24,395 bases of DNA from Pseudomonadota bacterium (GCA_020161965.1 JAIUNH010000003.1:1-24395), one strand, 5' to 3'; shown: positions 1 to 11,113, counted from the first letter of the stretch. Notes: generated by a model from the letters alone, not told the origin. Numbers and translations: made by a program.

Positions 1-1261
<1,261 letters not shown>

Positions 1262-1338
1262 GGGCTCGTAGCTCAGTTGGTTAGAGCGCGCGCTTGATAA
1301 GCGTGAGGTCGGAAGTTCAAGTCTTCCCGGGCCCACCA
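1262..1338 (+). tRNA. tRNA-Ile (anticodon GAT)
   Basis: Complete 77-nt cloverleaf with encoded CCA. The acceptor arm GGGCTCG (1262-1268) pairs with CGGGCCC (1328-1334), with one T-G wobble. The discriminator is A1335, followed by CCA at 1336-1338. Anticodon GAT is at 1296-1298 in the loop TTGATAA. It sits in the usual 16S-23S spacer position of proteobacterial rRNA operons and is cut from the same primary transcript. Confidence 0.98.
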
Positions 1339-1365
1339 TTTTCTCTGGGCACCTCACGAAGTAAA

Positions 1366-1440
1366 GGGGGCGTAGCTCAGTGGGAGAGCACCTGCTTTGC
1401 AAGCAGGGGGTCGTCGGTTCAATCCCGTCCGCCTCCACCA
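1366..1440 (+). tRNA. tRNA-Ala (anticodon TGC)
   Basis: Acceptor GGGGGCG (1366-1372) pairs with the 3' arm CGCCTCC just before A and CCA (1437-1440), with one G-T wobble. The anticodon stem CCTGC/GCAGG (1391-1395/1403-1407) closes the loop TTTGCAA, with anticodon TGC at 1398-1400. CCA is encoded. It lies 27 nt after tRNA-Ile, the standard Ile-Ala pair of the rRNA spacer. Confidence 0.98.
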
Positions 1441-1951
1441 CTTCTTCGAAGTGATAGAGAGTGTCGATAGGAACCGGCCCAACGGAGTGTCTGATCTTGC
1501 TTCGGCAAGGTCTAGCGGATCGAAAGGAAGCGAAGAAATCCGGGGTAACTCGGGTGGGGTTCGCGAGCGACAGGGCTGACCGCAAGGTCTCCCGGGTTTG
1601 CTGGCTGATATCCTGTGCTGTTTGACATGGTGAAGAGGGTATGTTGGTACGTTCTAGTTGAACGTACCCGAACGCAACGATGGTGCGAGCAATCGCAGGC
1701 ATCGAAGCCGAGGGTATGTAAGACGGTTCGGCGATTAGTGATGGTTGCCGAAGGAATGTACCGGCGTGTCTGATGGAGAATTCAAGCGCGTAGAGCTTGG
1801 GTTTTCGATCTGGTCGCAAGACCGGTTCGGGAGCTTCGACTCTGCGTGCGAAACTGAGCGAGTGCGTGTTGGTCGCCTAGGCCAGCGCACTTAACGACGA
1901 CATAGACGTAGATCCCGATCTTCGGATCGTGATCTGCTTCGACGACTAAGA
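1441..1951 (+). other. tRNA-Ala to 23S internal transcribed spacer
   Basis: 511 nt without a gene. What can be seen: a boxA-like element TGCTGTTTGACA (1616-1627); a perfect hairpin GGTACGTTC/GAACGTACC with loop TAGTT (1646-1668); a hairpin with a TTCG tetraloop and GATC-rich arms (about 1912-1935); and the 5' arm of a long stem that brackets the 23S gene (1833-1856 and 1940-1959). The minus strand has a 214-codon ORF across this spacer and the tRNAs. It is the well-known spurious product of antisense tRNA sequence. Confidence 0.85.
1616..1627 (+). promoter_or_regulatory. boxA-like antitermination element upstream of 23S
   Basis: TGCTGTTTGACA resembles the boxA sequence (TGCTCTTTGACA type) found in rRNA leaders and spacers, differing from that form at one base. 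In bacteria boxA RNA binds NusB/NusE and protects rRNA transcription from Rho. Its place between tRNA-Ala and 23S is the expected one. Assignment rests on sequence similarity alone. Confidence 0.6.

Positions 1952-1959
<8 letters not shown>
1833..1959 (+). other. 5' arm of the pre-23S RNA processing stem
   Basis: Three blocks here are complementary to blocks just after the 23S gene. 1833-1856 pairs with 4700-4723: a 15-bp perfect core CTGCGTGCGAAACTG (1842-1856) with CAGTTTCGCACGCAG (4700-4714), extended outward past one mismatch by TCGAC/GTCGA. CGACGAC (1940-1946) pairs with GTCGTCG (4693-4699). GAGATCAAGC (1950-1959) pairs with GCTTGATCTC (4679-4688). Such a bracketing duplex is the known RNase III substrate that releases pre-23S RNA. 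Between the outer and inner blocks the 5' side can fold into local hairpins. Confidence 0.8.
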
Positions 1960-4686
<2,727 letters not shown>

Positions 4687-4831
4687 TCCTCCGTCGTCGC
4701 AGTTTCGCACGCAGCGTCGAGGCCCCCGTTCAAGGGGCCCCGGCTTCCGGGTCACGGAAGCCAGCGCTTGCGCTTGAATTCTCCATCCGACACACGCGAT
4801 ACCCTCTGTTTTTCTTGCTCGTTCCGATGGG
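4687..4831 (+). other. 23S-5S spacer with processing-stem arms
   Basis: No gene. The first part (4687-4723) is the 3' arm of the pre-23S stem described for 1833-1959. The last part (4814-4829, CTTGC-T-CGTTCCGATG) pairs with CATCGGAGCGA and GCAAG after the 5S gene (4957-4974, two-base bulge), forming a pre-5S stem. Confidence 0.75.
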
Positions 4832-4953
4832 ACGGCTCGGTGGTCTTAGCGAGAGGTGACCCACCCGATCCCATTCCGAACTCGGCCGTGAAAACTCTCA
4901 GCGCTGATGGTACTATGTCTCAAGGCATGGGAGAGTAAGTCGCCGCCGAGCCT
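4832..4953 (+). rRNA. rrf: 5S ribosomal RNA
   Basis: About 120 nt. Terminal helix GGCTCGG (4834-4840) pairs with CCGAGCC (4946-4952). The internal conserved segments CCCGATCCCATTCCGAACTCGG (about 4863-4884) and the loop E region GGTACTATGTC are standard for 5S RNA. It is embedded in an extra outer stem (4814-4829 with 4957-4974), a likely RNase processing site. Ends are accurate to a few bases. Confidence 0.95.
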
Positions 4954-5031
4954 TCTCATCGGAGCGATCGCAAGAAGAATAGAGCTACATCGCACTGCTA
5001 ACCGCATACCCTCTTCGACATGTTCCCTAAC

Positions 5032-5060
5032 AGCGCCCACCTCGGTGGGCGTTTGTTTTT
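5032..5060 (+). terminator. Terminator-like hairpin between 5S and tRNA-fMet
   Basis: CGCCCAC/GTGGGCG stem (5034-5040 and 5045-5051) with a four-base loop, followed by TTTGTTTTT. It has intrinsic-terminator form but precedes tRNA-fMet, so it must be read through at least in part, or tRNA-fMet must have its own promoter. It could also act mainly in RNA processing. Confidence 0.6.
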
Positions 5061-5076
5061 GGGAAAACGATTTTGA

Positions 5077-5153
<77 letters not shown>

Positions 5154-5162
5154 AGATCAGAA

Positions 5163-5193
5163 AACCCCGGTGCCTCGCGGCATCGGGGTTTTT
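5163..5193. terminator. Bidirectional intrinsic terminator after the rRNA operon
   Basis: A 12-bp stem AACCCCGGTGCC/GGCATCGGGGTT (one G-T wobble) with loop TCGC, spanning 5163-5190 and followed by a T run (5189-5193). On the minus strand the same stem is followed by TTTTCTG, so it can also end the Lrp gene that converges from the right (stop at 5215). It begins 9 nt after tRNA-fMet. Confidence 0.9.
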
Positions 5194-5214
5194 GCTTTTT
5201 GGAGTCTCGCGTGT

Positions 5215-5706
5215 TCAGCCGGCGGCCGGGCGCAGATGCGTCAGCGGCAGCGCGGTCTGATAGCGCACCTGTTTCAGCGCGAAGCTCGAGCGGATATTCG
5301 CGACTCCGGGAATGCGCGTCAGATGCTGTTTGAGGAATCGCTCATAGGCTGCGAGATCCGGCACGACGATTCGCAGCAGGTAATCCGATTCGCCGGTCAT
5401 CAAATAGCATTCCATCACCTCCGGGCGCTTGGTGACGGCCACTTCGAACGCGTCGAGATTCTCCTCGATCTGTCGATCGAGCGTCACGCGCACGAACACG
5501 TTCACCGGCAGGCCCAGCTTGGCCGAGTCGGCAAGCGCCACGTAGCGCGCGATGACGCCTTTCTCTTCCAAAAGATTCACCCGGCGCAGGCAGGGCGAGG
5601 GCGATAGGCCCACGCGCTCGGCCAGCGCGTTGTTGGTCAGCTTCCCGTCCTCCTGCAGCGCCTTCAGGATCTTCAGATCGATCGCATCGAGCTCGGTCGC
5701 GGTCAT
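5215..5706 (-). CDS. Lrp/AsnC family transcriptional regulator
   Basis: 163 aa, the usual family length. Residues 5-60 form the N-terminal winged helix (LDAIDLKILKALQEDG, then ALAERVGLSPSPCLRRV as recognition helix). Residues 70-150 form the RAM ligand-binding and oligomerisation domain, with the typical YLMTGESDYLLRIVV segment. Proteins of this family sense amino acids or related metabolites and bind long, repeated operators as octamers. It is divergent from a thiamine-diphosphate 2-oxoacid dehydrogenase-like gene 110 bp away, with a perfect palindrome between them, so it very probably controls that gene and itself. This recalls BkdR/branched-chain oxoacid dehydrogenase pairs. The ligand cannot be read from the sequence. 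Confidence 0.93.
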   Translation of the reverse strand: MTATELDAIDLKILKALQEDGKLTNNALAERVGLSPSPCLRRVNLLEEKGVIARYVALADSAKLGLPVNVFVRVTLDRQIEENLDAFEVAVTKRPEVMECYLMTGESDYLLRIVVPDLAAYERFLKQHLTRIPGVANIRSSFALKQVRYQTALPLTHLRPAAG

Positions 5707-5716
5707 TTCGGCACCG

Positions 5717-5767
5717 TATTGGCAAATAATGCCAATAAACTCCGCCTTCTTGGCTGAATTGGCAAAT
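5717..5767. promoter_or_regulatory. Putative Lrp-family operator in the divergent promoter region
   Basis: TATTGGCA-AATAA-TGCCAATA (5717-5737) is a perfect inverted repeat with 8-bp arms. The ten-base word ATTGGCAAAT recurs at 5718-5727 and 5758-5767, exactly 40 bp apart, about four helical turns, so the two copies lie on one DNA face. Phased sites suit an Lrp-type octamer that wraps DNA. The palindrome ends 11 bp from the regulator's ATG, which suggests autoregulation. Binding by this regulator is inferred from position. Confidence 0.7.
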
Positions 5768-5816
5768 TAATTCCGGCGAATCGGTGGCTTCATCCTCAAA
5801 TCAAAAGGGGATCAAG

Positions 5817-8180
5817 ATGGCGGACCGGCTGGAAATTCTGCGCGACCTCGAACGCAAAACGCTGTGGCTGTCGAGTTGGACGATCCACAACGCGAATCGC
5901 CTGCGCGCGAATCCCGATGGGATGCCAAGTGGGATGAAGATCGGCGGCCATCAATCCTCGTCGGCCTCGCTCGCCGCGATCATGACGGCGCTCTATTTCG
6001 AAGCGCTGCGCCCCGAAGATCGCGTCGCGGTGAAGCCGCATGCAAGTCCCTGCTTCCACGCGATCCAATATCTGCTCGGTCATCAAACGCGCGCGAAGCT
6101 CGAAAACTTCCGCGGCTTCGGCGGCGCCCAATCCTATCCCTCGCGCACCAAGGATATCGACGACGTCGATTTCTCCACGGGCTCGGTCGGTTTGGGCGTG
6201 GCGCAAACCGTGTTCGCGTCGATCGCGCAGGATTTCCTGAAAGCGAAGGGCCGTGCGGCCGATCTGCCCGACGGCAAGATGGTGGCGCTGGTGGGCGACG
6301 CCGAGCTCGACGAAGGCAATATCTACGAAGCCCTGGTCGAAGGCTGGAAGCATGGGTTGCGCAACACCTGGTGGGTCGTCGACTACAACCGCCAAAGCCT
6401 CGACGGCGTGATCCATGAAGGTCTCGCCGCGCGCCTGGAAAGCGTGTTCGCGACCTTCGGCTGGGACGTCGTCGTGCTCAAATACGGCGCGCTGCTGGAA
6501 GCGGCGTTCGCGAAACCCGGCGGGGCCAAGCTACGCGCCTGGATCGACTCTTGCCCGAACGAGCTCTATTCCGCACTCACCTATCAAGGTGGGGCCGCGT
6601 GGCGCCAACGCCTGCTCGCCGATCACGCGGGCGACAACGCGCTCGTGAATCTGATCGCGTCCTACGACGACGAAGCGCTGGCGCGGCTGATGACCAATCT
6701 CGGCGGCCATGATCTGCCGAGTTTGCTGGATGCTTTCGCCACGGCCCGCACGCATGACCGGCCGGTGTGCTTCATCGCCTATACGATCAAGGGTGCGGGC
6801 TTGCCGCTCGCCGGGCACAAGGACAATCACGCCGGCTTGATGACCGATGCGCAGATGGATGCGTTTCGCGCTGCGTGCGGCGTTCGCCCCGGCCAGGAAT
6901 GGGAGAAGTTCGAAGGTCTCGAAACCGATGCCAAGGAACTGCAACGCTTCCTCGATGCGGTGCCGTTCGCCGCGAAGGGCATGCGCCGTTACACGGCCCC
7001 GGTGCTGGACGTGCCGGTGATCGTACCGCCGGCGGAAAGGACGATCTCCACCCAAGCAGCGTTCGGCCTGATGCTCAACGAACTCGGCCGTGGCGATAGC
7101 GCTTTTGCCGATCGCGTGGCGACGATGTCGCCGGACGTGACCGTCTCGACCAATCTCGGGCCTTGGGTCAATCGGCGCAAACTCTTTGCGCGCGAAGCGG
7201 CGGAGGATCTGTTCCGCACCCAGCGCATTCCCTCGACCTATAAATGGGACCGATCGCCCGACGGCCAGCATGTCGAGCTGGGGATTGCGGAATCGAATCT
7301 GTTTTTGGCGCTATCGGCGTTCGGGTTGACGTCCTCGCTGTTCGGCGAGCGCATCGTGCCGATCGGCACGGTCTACGATCCGTTCATTCTGCGCGGTGCG
7401 GATCAGTTGAACTATGCTTGCTATCAGGATGCGCGGTTCATTCTGGTGGCCACCCCGTCGGGCATCACGCTCGCCCCCGAAGGCGGGGCGCATCAATCGA
7501 TCGGCACGCCGTTGGTGGGGATGTCGCAGCCCGGCTTGTTGTCGTACGAGCCTGCTTTCGCCGACGAGCTGGCCGCGATCCTGCGCTTCGCATTCGAGTA
7601 CACGCAACGCGACGGCAAGGATGGCGGATCGATCTATCTGCGCCTGTCCTCGCGCGCATTGGAACAGCCCACGCGCCAGATCGATGCGGCCCGCGCGGCC
7701 GAAATCGTCGAGGGCGGCTATTGGTTGCGTCCGCCCGGCCCCGCCGCGCGCGTGGTCGTCGCCTATACCGGCGCCGTGGCGCCCGAGGCGATCGAGGCGG
7801 TCGGGCTGCTCGCGGAAGATCGGCGCGATGTGGGCTTGCTGGCCGTCACCTCGGCCGACCGGCTGCACGCCGATTGGACGCGAGCGAGCCAAGCGCGCGA
7901 AGCGGGGCAGGCGGATGCGCTTAGCCCCATCGAACGCTTGCTCGCCGCCGTGCCCGGCGATTGCGCGCTGGTCACCGTCGCCGACGCGCACCCGGCCACT
8001 TTGGGTTGGCTGGGTGCGGTTGCCGGGCATCGCGTGCGGGCCCTCGGTGTCGACTCGTTCGGTCAGACCGGCACGCTCGCGGACCTTTATCGCCATTACG
8101 GCATCGACGCCCAGGCGATCTTGCGCGCCGCACAAGCGATCGCACCGGGGCGGCCGATCCGCCATCTCGTGCGCGCGTAG
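5817..8180 (+). CDS. Transketolase-superfamily thiamine-diphosphate enzyme, homodimeric pyruvate dehydrogenase E1-like
   Basis: 787 aa from an ATG preceded by AAAAGGGG seven bases upstream; a GTG at 5784 is possible but lacks a good site. The ThDP/Mg motif starts GDAELDEGN (160-168) and ends VVDYN (187-191). H75 in KPHASPC matches the catalytic-histidine region of AceE. GIAESN in the middle domain carries the ThDP-activating glutamate, and the C-terminus GVDSFGQTGTLADLYRHYGID matches the AceE end. It is about 100 residues shorter than E. coli AceE (887). The family decarboxylates 2-oxo acids or transfers ketol groups; the exact substrate is uncertain. No E2 or E3 gene is near, so as an E1 it would need partners encoded elsewhere. 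The Lrp-type regulator divergent to it argues for an amino-acid or 2-oxo-acid role. Confidence 0.85.
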   Translation: MADRLEILRDLERKTLWLSSWTIHNANRLRANPDGMPSGMKIGGHQSSSASLAAIMTALYFEALRPEDRVAVKPHASPCFHAIQYLLGHQTRAKLENFRGFGGAQSYPSRTKDIDDVDFSTGSVGLGVAQTVFASIAQDFLKAKGRAADLPDGKMVALVGDAELDEGNIYEALVEGWKHGLRNTWWVVDYNRQSLDGVIHEGLAARLESVFATFGWDVVVLKYGALLEAAFAKPGGAKLRAWIDSCPNELYSALTYQGGAAWRQRLLADHAGDNALVNLIASYDDEALARLMTNLGGHDLPSLLDAFATARTHDRPVCFIAYTIKGAGLPLAGHKDNHAGLMTDAQMDAFRAACGVRPGQEWEKFEGLETDAKELQRFLDAVPFAAKGMRRYTAPVLDVPVIVPPAERTISTQAAFGLMLNELGRGDSAFADRVATMSPDVTVSTNLGPWVNRRKLFAREAAEDLFRTQRIPSTYKWDRSPDGQHVELGIAESNLFLALSAFGLTSSLFGERIVPIGTVYDPFILRGADQLNYACYQDARFILVATPSGITLAPEGGAHQSIGTPLVGMSQPGLLSYEPAFADELAAILRFAFEYTQRDGKDGGSIYLRLSSRALEQPTRQIDAARAAEIVEGGYWLRPPGPAARVVVAYTGAVAPEAIEAVGLLAEDRRDVGLLAVTSADRLHADWTRASQAREAGQADALSPIERLLAAVPGDCALVTVADAHPATLGWLGAVAGHRVRALGVDSFGQTGTLADLYRHYGIDAQAILRAAQAIAPGRPIRHLVRA

Positions 8181-8181
8181 C

Positions 8182-9693
8182 CTAGCCGCTCAGCTCGGCC
8201 ATGATCGGCTCCGGGTCGTCGACTTCGATCAACCGTTTGCCGGCGATCGTCCAAACCCGCGTCGCCACATTGCGCACGAAGGCCCGGTCATGGCTGACCA
8301 GAAGGCAAGCCGCACCTTGCGCGATCAACTCGCCTTCCAGCATCTCCTGACCCTCGATGTCGAGATGGTTGGTCGGCTCGTCCAGCAGATAGAAATTCGG
8401 CCGCGCGAGCCGCAAGAGCAGCATCGCCAGCCTTGCGCGCTGCCCGCCGGAAAGCCGCGCGAGGGATGCGGTCTGCGCGTCGATGCCGATCCCGGCACCC
8501 GCCAACTGCGCGCGCGCTTGCGCATCGGGCAGGTCGCTTGTGTGCTTCACCGCCGCCCAAGGTGTGGCGAAGGCGTCGAGCTGCGACAGCGCCTGATCGG
8601 AATAGCCGGTCTTGAGGCTCGCGGCCGCGCGGATCTGCGGATCGCCGCCGGTTAGCGCCGCGCGCAGCCGTTCGATCAATCGGGTTTTACCGGTTCCGTT
8701 GGCGCCGAGCAGAACGATCCGATCGCCGTTCCCGATATGCAGCTTGCCGGTGCGAAACAGCGGCCGCCCGTCCGGTGTCGCAACGATCGTCTCGCCGATC
8801 GTCACCAGCGCCTTGGCATGCGTGCCGCTATTGGCGAGGCGGATCGACCCGGCCGAGCGTTCCTTATGCGCGGGCTGTGCGCGTTCTTCGAGCTTGTCGG
8901 CGCGCTCGGAAAGCTGCTTGGTCTTCACGACCAGCAGATCGGACCCGGAATTGACGCCGATATTCTTGAGCTTCGCGGCTTGCTGGCGCAGCGCCTTGAC
9001 CTTGCGCATGTCGTTTTCGAACTGGCGATCACGCGCCGCATCGCGCTCGTCCAATGCGGCACGCGCGCGCGAATAAGGCAGGGCGAATATCTCGCTCGCC
9101 GCCGGGCGCAAAAACAAAGTGCGATTGGTGGCATCGTCGAGAAACGCGCGATCGTGGCTGGCGGCGATCACGGCGCACCCGCCGGGCAGAGCGGCAAGGA
9201 AGCGCTCAAGCACGCCGATCCGGCCGATATCCAGATGGTTGGTCGGCTCGTCCAGCAACAGCAGATCGGGCTCGACGATCGTCGCGCGCGCGAGCAGCAG
9301 GGTCCGCTGCCAGCCGCCCGATAGCGCGCCGATCGGACGCAGGCGCGAAGCGGGATCGACTTCCAGCGCGTCGAGCAGAATATCGATCCGCCACGCTTCG
9401 TCTTCGGCGATCTCGGGGGCGAGTGCCTCGCGCACGCCCTCTCGAAAATCGAGATTCAGGAGCCGGGCGGGCGGATCCTGTGGTGCGAAAGCGATTGTCA
9501 GGCCGCGCATGCGGGTGATGGCGCCAGCGGTCGCTTCCTCCGCGCCCGCCAGAATGCGCAGCAGCGAGGATTTGCCGCGCCCGTTGGCGGCGACGAGGCC
9601 GATTCGATCGCCCGCGGCGACGGAGAAATCGAGGCCTGCGAACAGCGTTTCGGTGCGGATAAGGGAAAGGTCTTTGACGGAGAGAAGGGACAT
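8182..9693 (-). CDS. ABC-F family ATPase (ribosome-associated type, no membrane domain)
   Basis: 503 aa with two ATP-binding cassettes in one chain and no membrane segments. First cassette: Walker A AANGRGKS (35-42, Ala replacing the first Gly), signature LSGGWQR (124-130), Walker B LLLLDEPTNHLD (144-155). A charged helical linker covers about 205-290. Second cassette: Walker A GANGTGKT (330-337), signature LSGGQRAR (414-421), LLDEPTNHLD (436-445), SHDR (467-470). ABC-F proteins act in the cytoplasm on the ribosome as translation factors or antibiotic-protection proteins. Which applies here cannot be decided. The leader contains a short ORF and attenuator-like hairpins (separate entries). The stop is one base from the stop of the convergent ThDP enzyme gene. 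Confidence 0.93.
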   Translation of the reverse strand: MSLLSVKDLSLIRTETLFAGLDFSVAAGDRIGLVAANGRGKSSLLRILAGAEEATAGAITRMRGLTIAFAPQDPPARLLNLDFREGVREALAPEIAEDEAWRIDILLDALEVDPASRLRPIGALSGGWQRTLLLARATIVEPDLLLLDEPTNHLDIGRIGVLERFLAALPGGCAVIAASHDRAFLDDATNRTLFLRPAASEIFALPYSRARAALDERDAARDRQFENDMRKVKALRQQAAKLKNIGVNSGSDLLVVKTKQLSERADKLEERAQPAHKERSAGSIRLANSGTHAKALVTIGETIVATPDGRPLFRTGKLHIGNGDRIVLLGANGTGKTRLIERLRAALTGGDPQIRAAASLKTGYSDQALSQLDAFATPWAAVKHTSDLPDAQARAQLAGAGIGIDAQTASLARLSGGQRARLAMLLLRLARPNFYLLDEPTNHLDIEGQEMLEGELIAQGAACLLVSHDRAFVRNVATRVWTIAGKRLIEVDDPEPIMAELSG

Positions 9694-9735
9694 TGGGGTC
9701 TCATCGAGCCGGAATGGCGCAGCGGACTGCGCCCG

Positions 9736-9779
9736 AAAAAAGGCTGACGACGAGACGGCGGCGCGTTCCCTTGTCAGCC
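9736..9779 (-). terminator. Putative intrinsic terminator inside the ABC-F leader (attenuator)
   Basis: Read on the minus strand: GGCTGAC (9779-9773), a 24-nt loop, GTCAGCC (9748-9742), then six T (9741-9736). A further G-T pair can extend the stem. It lies 43 bp before the ABC-F start, where a terminator makes sense only as a regulatory switch. Its 5' arm shares three bases with the 3' arm of the upstream hairpin (9777-9800), so the two cannot form together. The stem is short for its loop, so strength is uncertain. Confidence 0.5.
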
Positions 9780-9845
9780 CCGCGAGATCAAGCGCGGGGC
9801 GAAAACAGGTCCACGGCAGCGGTGATGGAAGCGCCGGAACGGCAT
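9774..9845 (-). CDS. Putative leader peptide of the ABC-F gene (23 codons)
   Basis: ATG at 9845 preceded by AAGGGA five bases upstream, a good ribosome-binding site. It encodes 23 residues, basic and rich in Arg and His (begins MPFRRFHHRC, ends RLISRG). The stop TGA (9776-9774) falls inside the arm shared by the two competing hairpins, and the last codons run through the antiterminator stem. That placement is what a ribosome-sensing attenuator needs. An in-frame ATG at 9869 would add eight residues. Coding is inferred from layout; there is no homology evidence. Confidence 0.45.
   Translation of the reverse strand: MPFRRFHHRCRGPVFAPRLISRG
9777..9800 (-). promoter_or_regulatory. Antiterminator-like hairpin in the ABC-F leader
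   Basis: Perfect 8-bp G+C-rich stem GCCCCGCG/CGCGGGGC with an 8-nt loop. Its 3' arm on the minus-strand RNA overlaps the 5' arm of the terminator at 9736-9779, so forming it should block termination. It lies within the last codons of the leader ORF and would be melted by a translating ribosome. A third hairpin, GGCGCAG/CTGCGCC around a four-base loop (9716-9733), follows just before the ABC-F start. Confidence 0.5.
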
Positions 9846-9875
9846 CTGCTTCCCTTGAGATTGGATCATGCGGGC

Positions 9876-9905
9876 AATCTAATCCACCTAGCGCCGGATT
9901 GACAA
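9876..9905 (-). promoter_or_regulatory. Candidate sigma-70 type promoter for the ABC-F gene
   Basis: Minus strand: TTGTCA (9905-9900), 18-bp spacer, TAGATT (9881-9876). Matches to consensus are five of six and four of six. Transcription would start near 9869, giving a leader of about 175 nt that contains the short ORF and all three hairpins. The -35 lies in a small palindrome GACAA-C-TTGTC (9901-9911), and the plus strand has a TTGACA at 9899-9904 facing the hydrolase gene. Prediction only. Confidence 0.4.
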
Positions 9906-9947
9906 CTTGTCTGCGTCGACCTGCTGGACTGCGCTATCCTCGTTCGC

Positions 9948-10721
9948 ATGGTCGAGGCCGCACAGATCAAATCCGGGAATGCCGTACTCGCCGCCGAAAT
10001 CGCCGGGGCAGGCGCGCCGGTGATTTTTCTGCATGCGGCGGTCGCCGACCGGCGCATGTGGCGCGACGCGGCCGCGCGTATCGCCACGACGCATCGCACG
10101 ATCGCCTATGATCGGCGCGGCTTCGGCGAAACCACGGCGCAGGTCGAGGATCATTCCGCAATCACCGATCTCGCTGCCGTGATCGATGCCCAGGCGGGCG
10201 GCCGCAAGCCCGTACTGGTCGGCTGTTCGCAAGGCGGGCGGATCGTCATCGACGCGGCCTTGCGCTTTCCCGAACGCTTGCGCGGGCTCGTGCTGATCGC
10301 CCCATCGGTCACCGGCGGGCCGGATCCCGTCTATCCGCCCGATATCGCGAAGTTGGTGGCGATTCAGCCCGCATCGATCGAATTGAAAGCCCGGCTCTGG
10401 CTCGACGGGCCGTTGGCGGACGAAAACCGTGTAAGCGGTGCGGCGCGCGCGACGTTCGTCGCGATGAACGAAGCGATCCGCCCGGTCGGCAAGGATATCG
10501 ACGTGGCGCCGAATTACGATCGCTTGGCCGGGATCGCATTGCCCACGCTCGTGCTGTGCGGGGATCTCGATTTTCCACATATCCAGGCGCGTTGCCGGCA
10601 TTTGGCTGCGACAATTCCGCACGCGGAGTTGCGGATGCTGCCGGACCTTGCGCATCTACCCAGCCTCGAGAATCCCGATGCGGTTGCGCGCCCGCTCGCC
10701 GAATTCCTTGCCGCGCGATGA
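9948..10721 (+). CDS. Alpha/beta hydrolase fold protein
   Basis: 257 aa, typical for the family. The nucleophile elbow GCSQGG puts the catalytic serine at S94; the acid is likely D208 (CGDLD, or D206) and the base H236 (LAHLPSLENP). The oxyanion-hole strand reads FLHAAV (28-32), with A where most members have HG. The cap region is about 125-185. Members hydrolyse esters, lactones, amides or C-C bonds; substrate unknown. It is divergent from the ABC-F gene. Its stop overlaps the next gene's start as ATGA, so the two are translationally coupled. There is no strong Shine-Dalgarno before the ATG. Confidence 0.85.
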   Translation: MVEAAQIKSGNAVLAAEIAGAGAPVIFLHAAVADRRMWRDAAARIATTHRTIAYDRRGFGETTAQVEDHSAITDLAAVIDAQAGGRKPVLVGCSQGGRIVIDAALRFPERLRGLVLIAPSVTGGPDPVYPPDIAKLVAIQPASIELKARLWLDGPLADENRVSGAARATFVAMNEAIRPVGKDIDVAPNYDRLAGIALPTLVLCGDLDFPHIQARCRHLAATIPHAELRMLPDLAHLPSLENPDAVARPLAEFLAAR

Positions 10722-11002
10722 CGCAACTGGCGATCAAACTTCAGCCGGGCGCTTCGGCGGACCGGATCGAGGGCTGGGAAACCGATCCGTCGGGGCGTGC
10801 CGTGTTGAAAATCCGCCTGCGCGCCCGGCCGATCGAAGGCCAGGCGAACGAAGCGCTGGTGAAGTTCCTGGCCAAGGCGCTCGATCTGCCGAAATCGGCG
10901 GTGACGCTGGCGCGCGGGAGTCAGTCGCGGTTGAAAATGGTCGAAATCGCGGGGCTCGACGACGCGGCCTTGCGCGCGCGGTTCGCCGTCGCGGCCAATT
11001 GA
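10718..11002 (+). CDS. DUF167 / YggU family protein
   Basis: 94 aa. It carries the family core: IKLQPGAS near the N-terminus, then LRARPIEGQANEALVKFLAKALDLPKSAVTLARGSQSRLK, the conserved segment of the small alpha/beta YggU fold. The biochemical role of the family is not established. The ATG at 10718 overlaps the stop of the hydrolase by four bases (ATGA). Translations that begin upstream at 10556 run through the hydrolase in another frame and are not real. Confidence 0.9.
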   Translation: MTQLAIKLQPGASADRIEGWETDPSGRAVLKIRLRARPIEGQANEALVKFLAKALDLPKSAVTLARGSQSRLKMVEIAGLDDAALRARFAVAAN

Positions 11003-11011
11003 CCGCCGAAC

Positions 11012-11030
11012 CCAATCGCGAAATTGGTTA
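11012..11030. promoter_or_regulatory. Putative GntR operator upstream of the first FAH-family gene
   Basis: CCAATCGCGAAATTGGTTA. It matches the element at 12510-12528 in 16 of 19 positions, including the inverted repeat CCAAT-N6-ATTGG and the TTA extension. It lies 83 bp before the ATG of the hydrolase gene at 11114; the second copy lies 95 bp before the other hydrolase ATG. A weak promoter (TTGATC 11053-11058, GATAAC 11074-11079, 15-bp spacer) follows. Recognition by the adjacent GntR protein is inferred. Confidence 0.6.
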
Positions 11031-11113
11031 GGCGGCCATGCGATCCGGCAAATTGATCCGCCGCCGGAAACGCGATAACTGACAAGCCCACGAAATCATC
11101 CAGGAGCCGAACG

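Noticed and set aside
5796..8165. Several minus-strand ORFs opposite the ThDP enzyme
   Set aside because: Low-complexity Arg/Ala/Gly shadows of a complete family protein.
9119..10111. 330-codon plus-strand ORF opposite the ABC-F gene and into the hydrolase
   Set aside because: No start signals or domains; it overlaps two well-supported genes in other frames.
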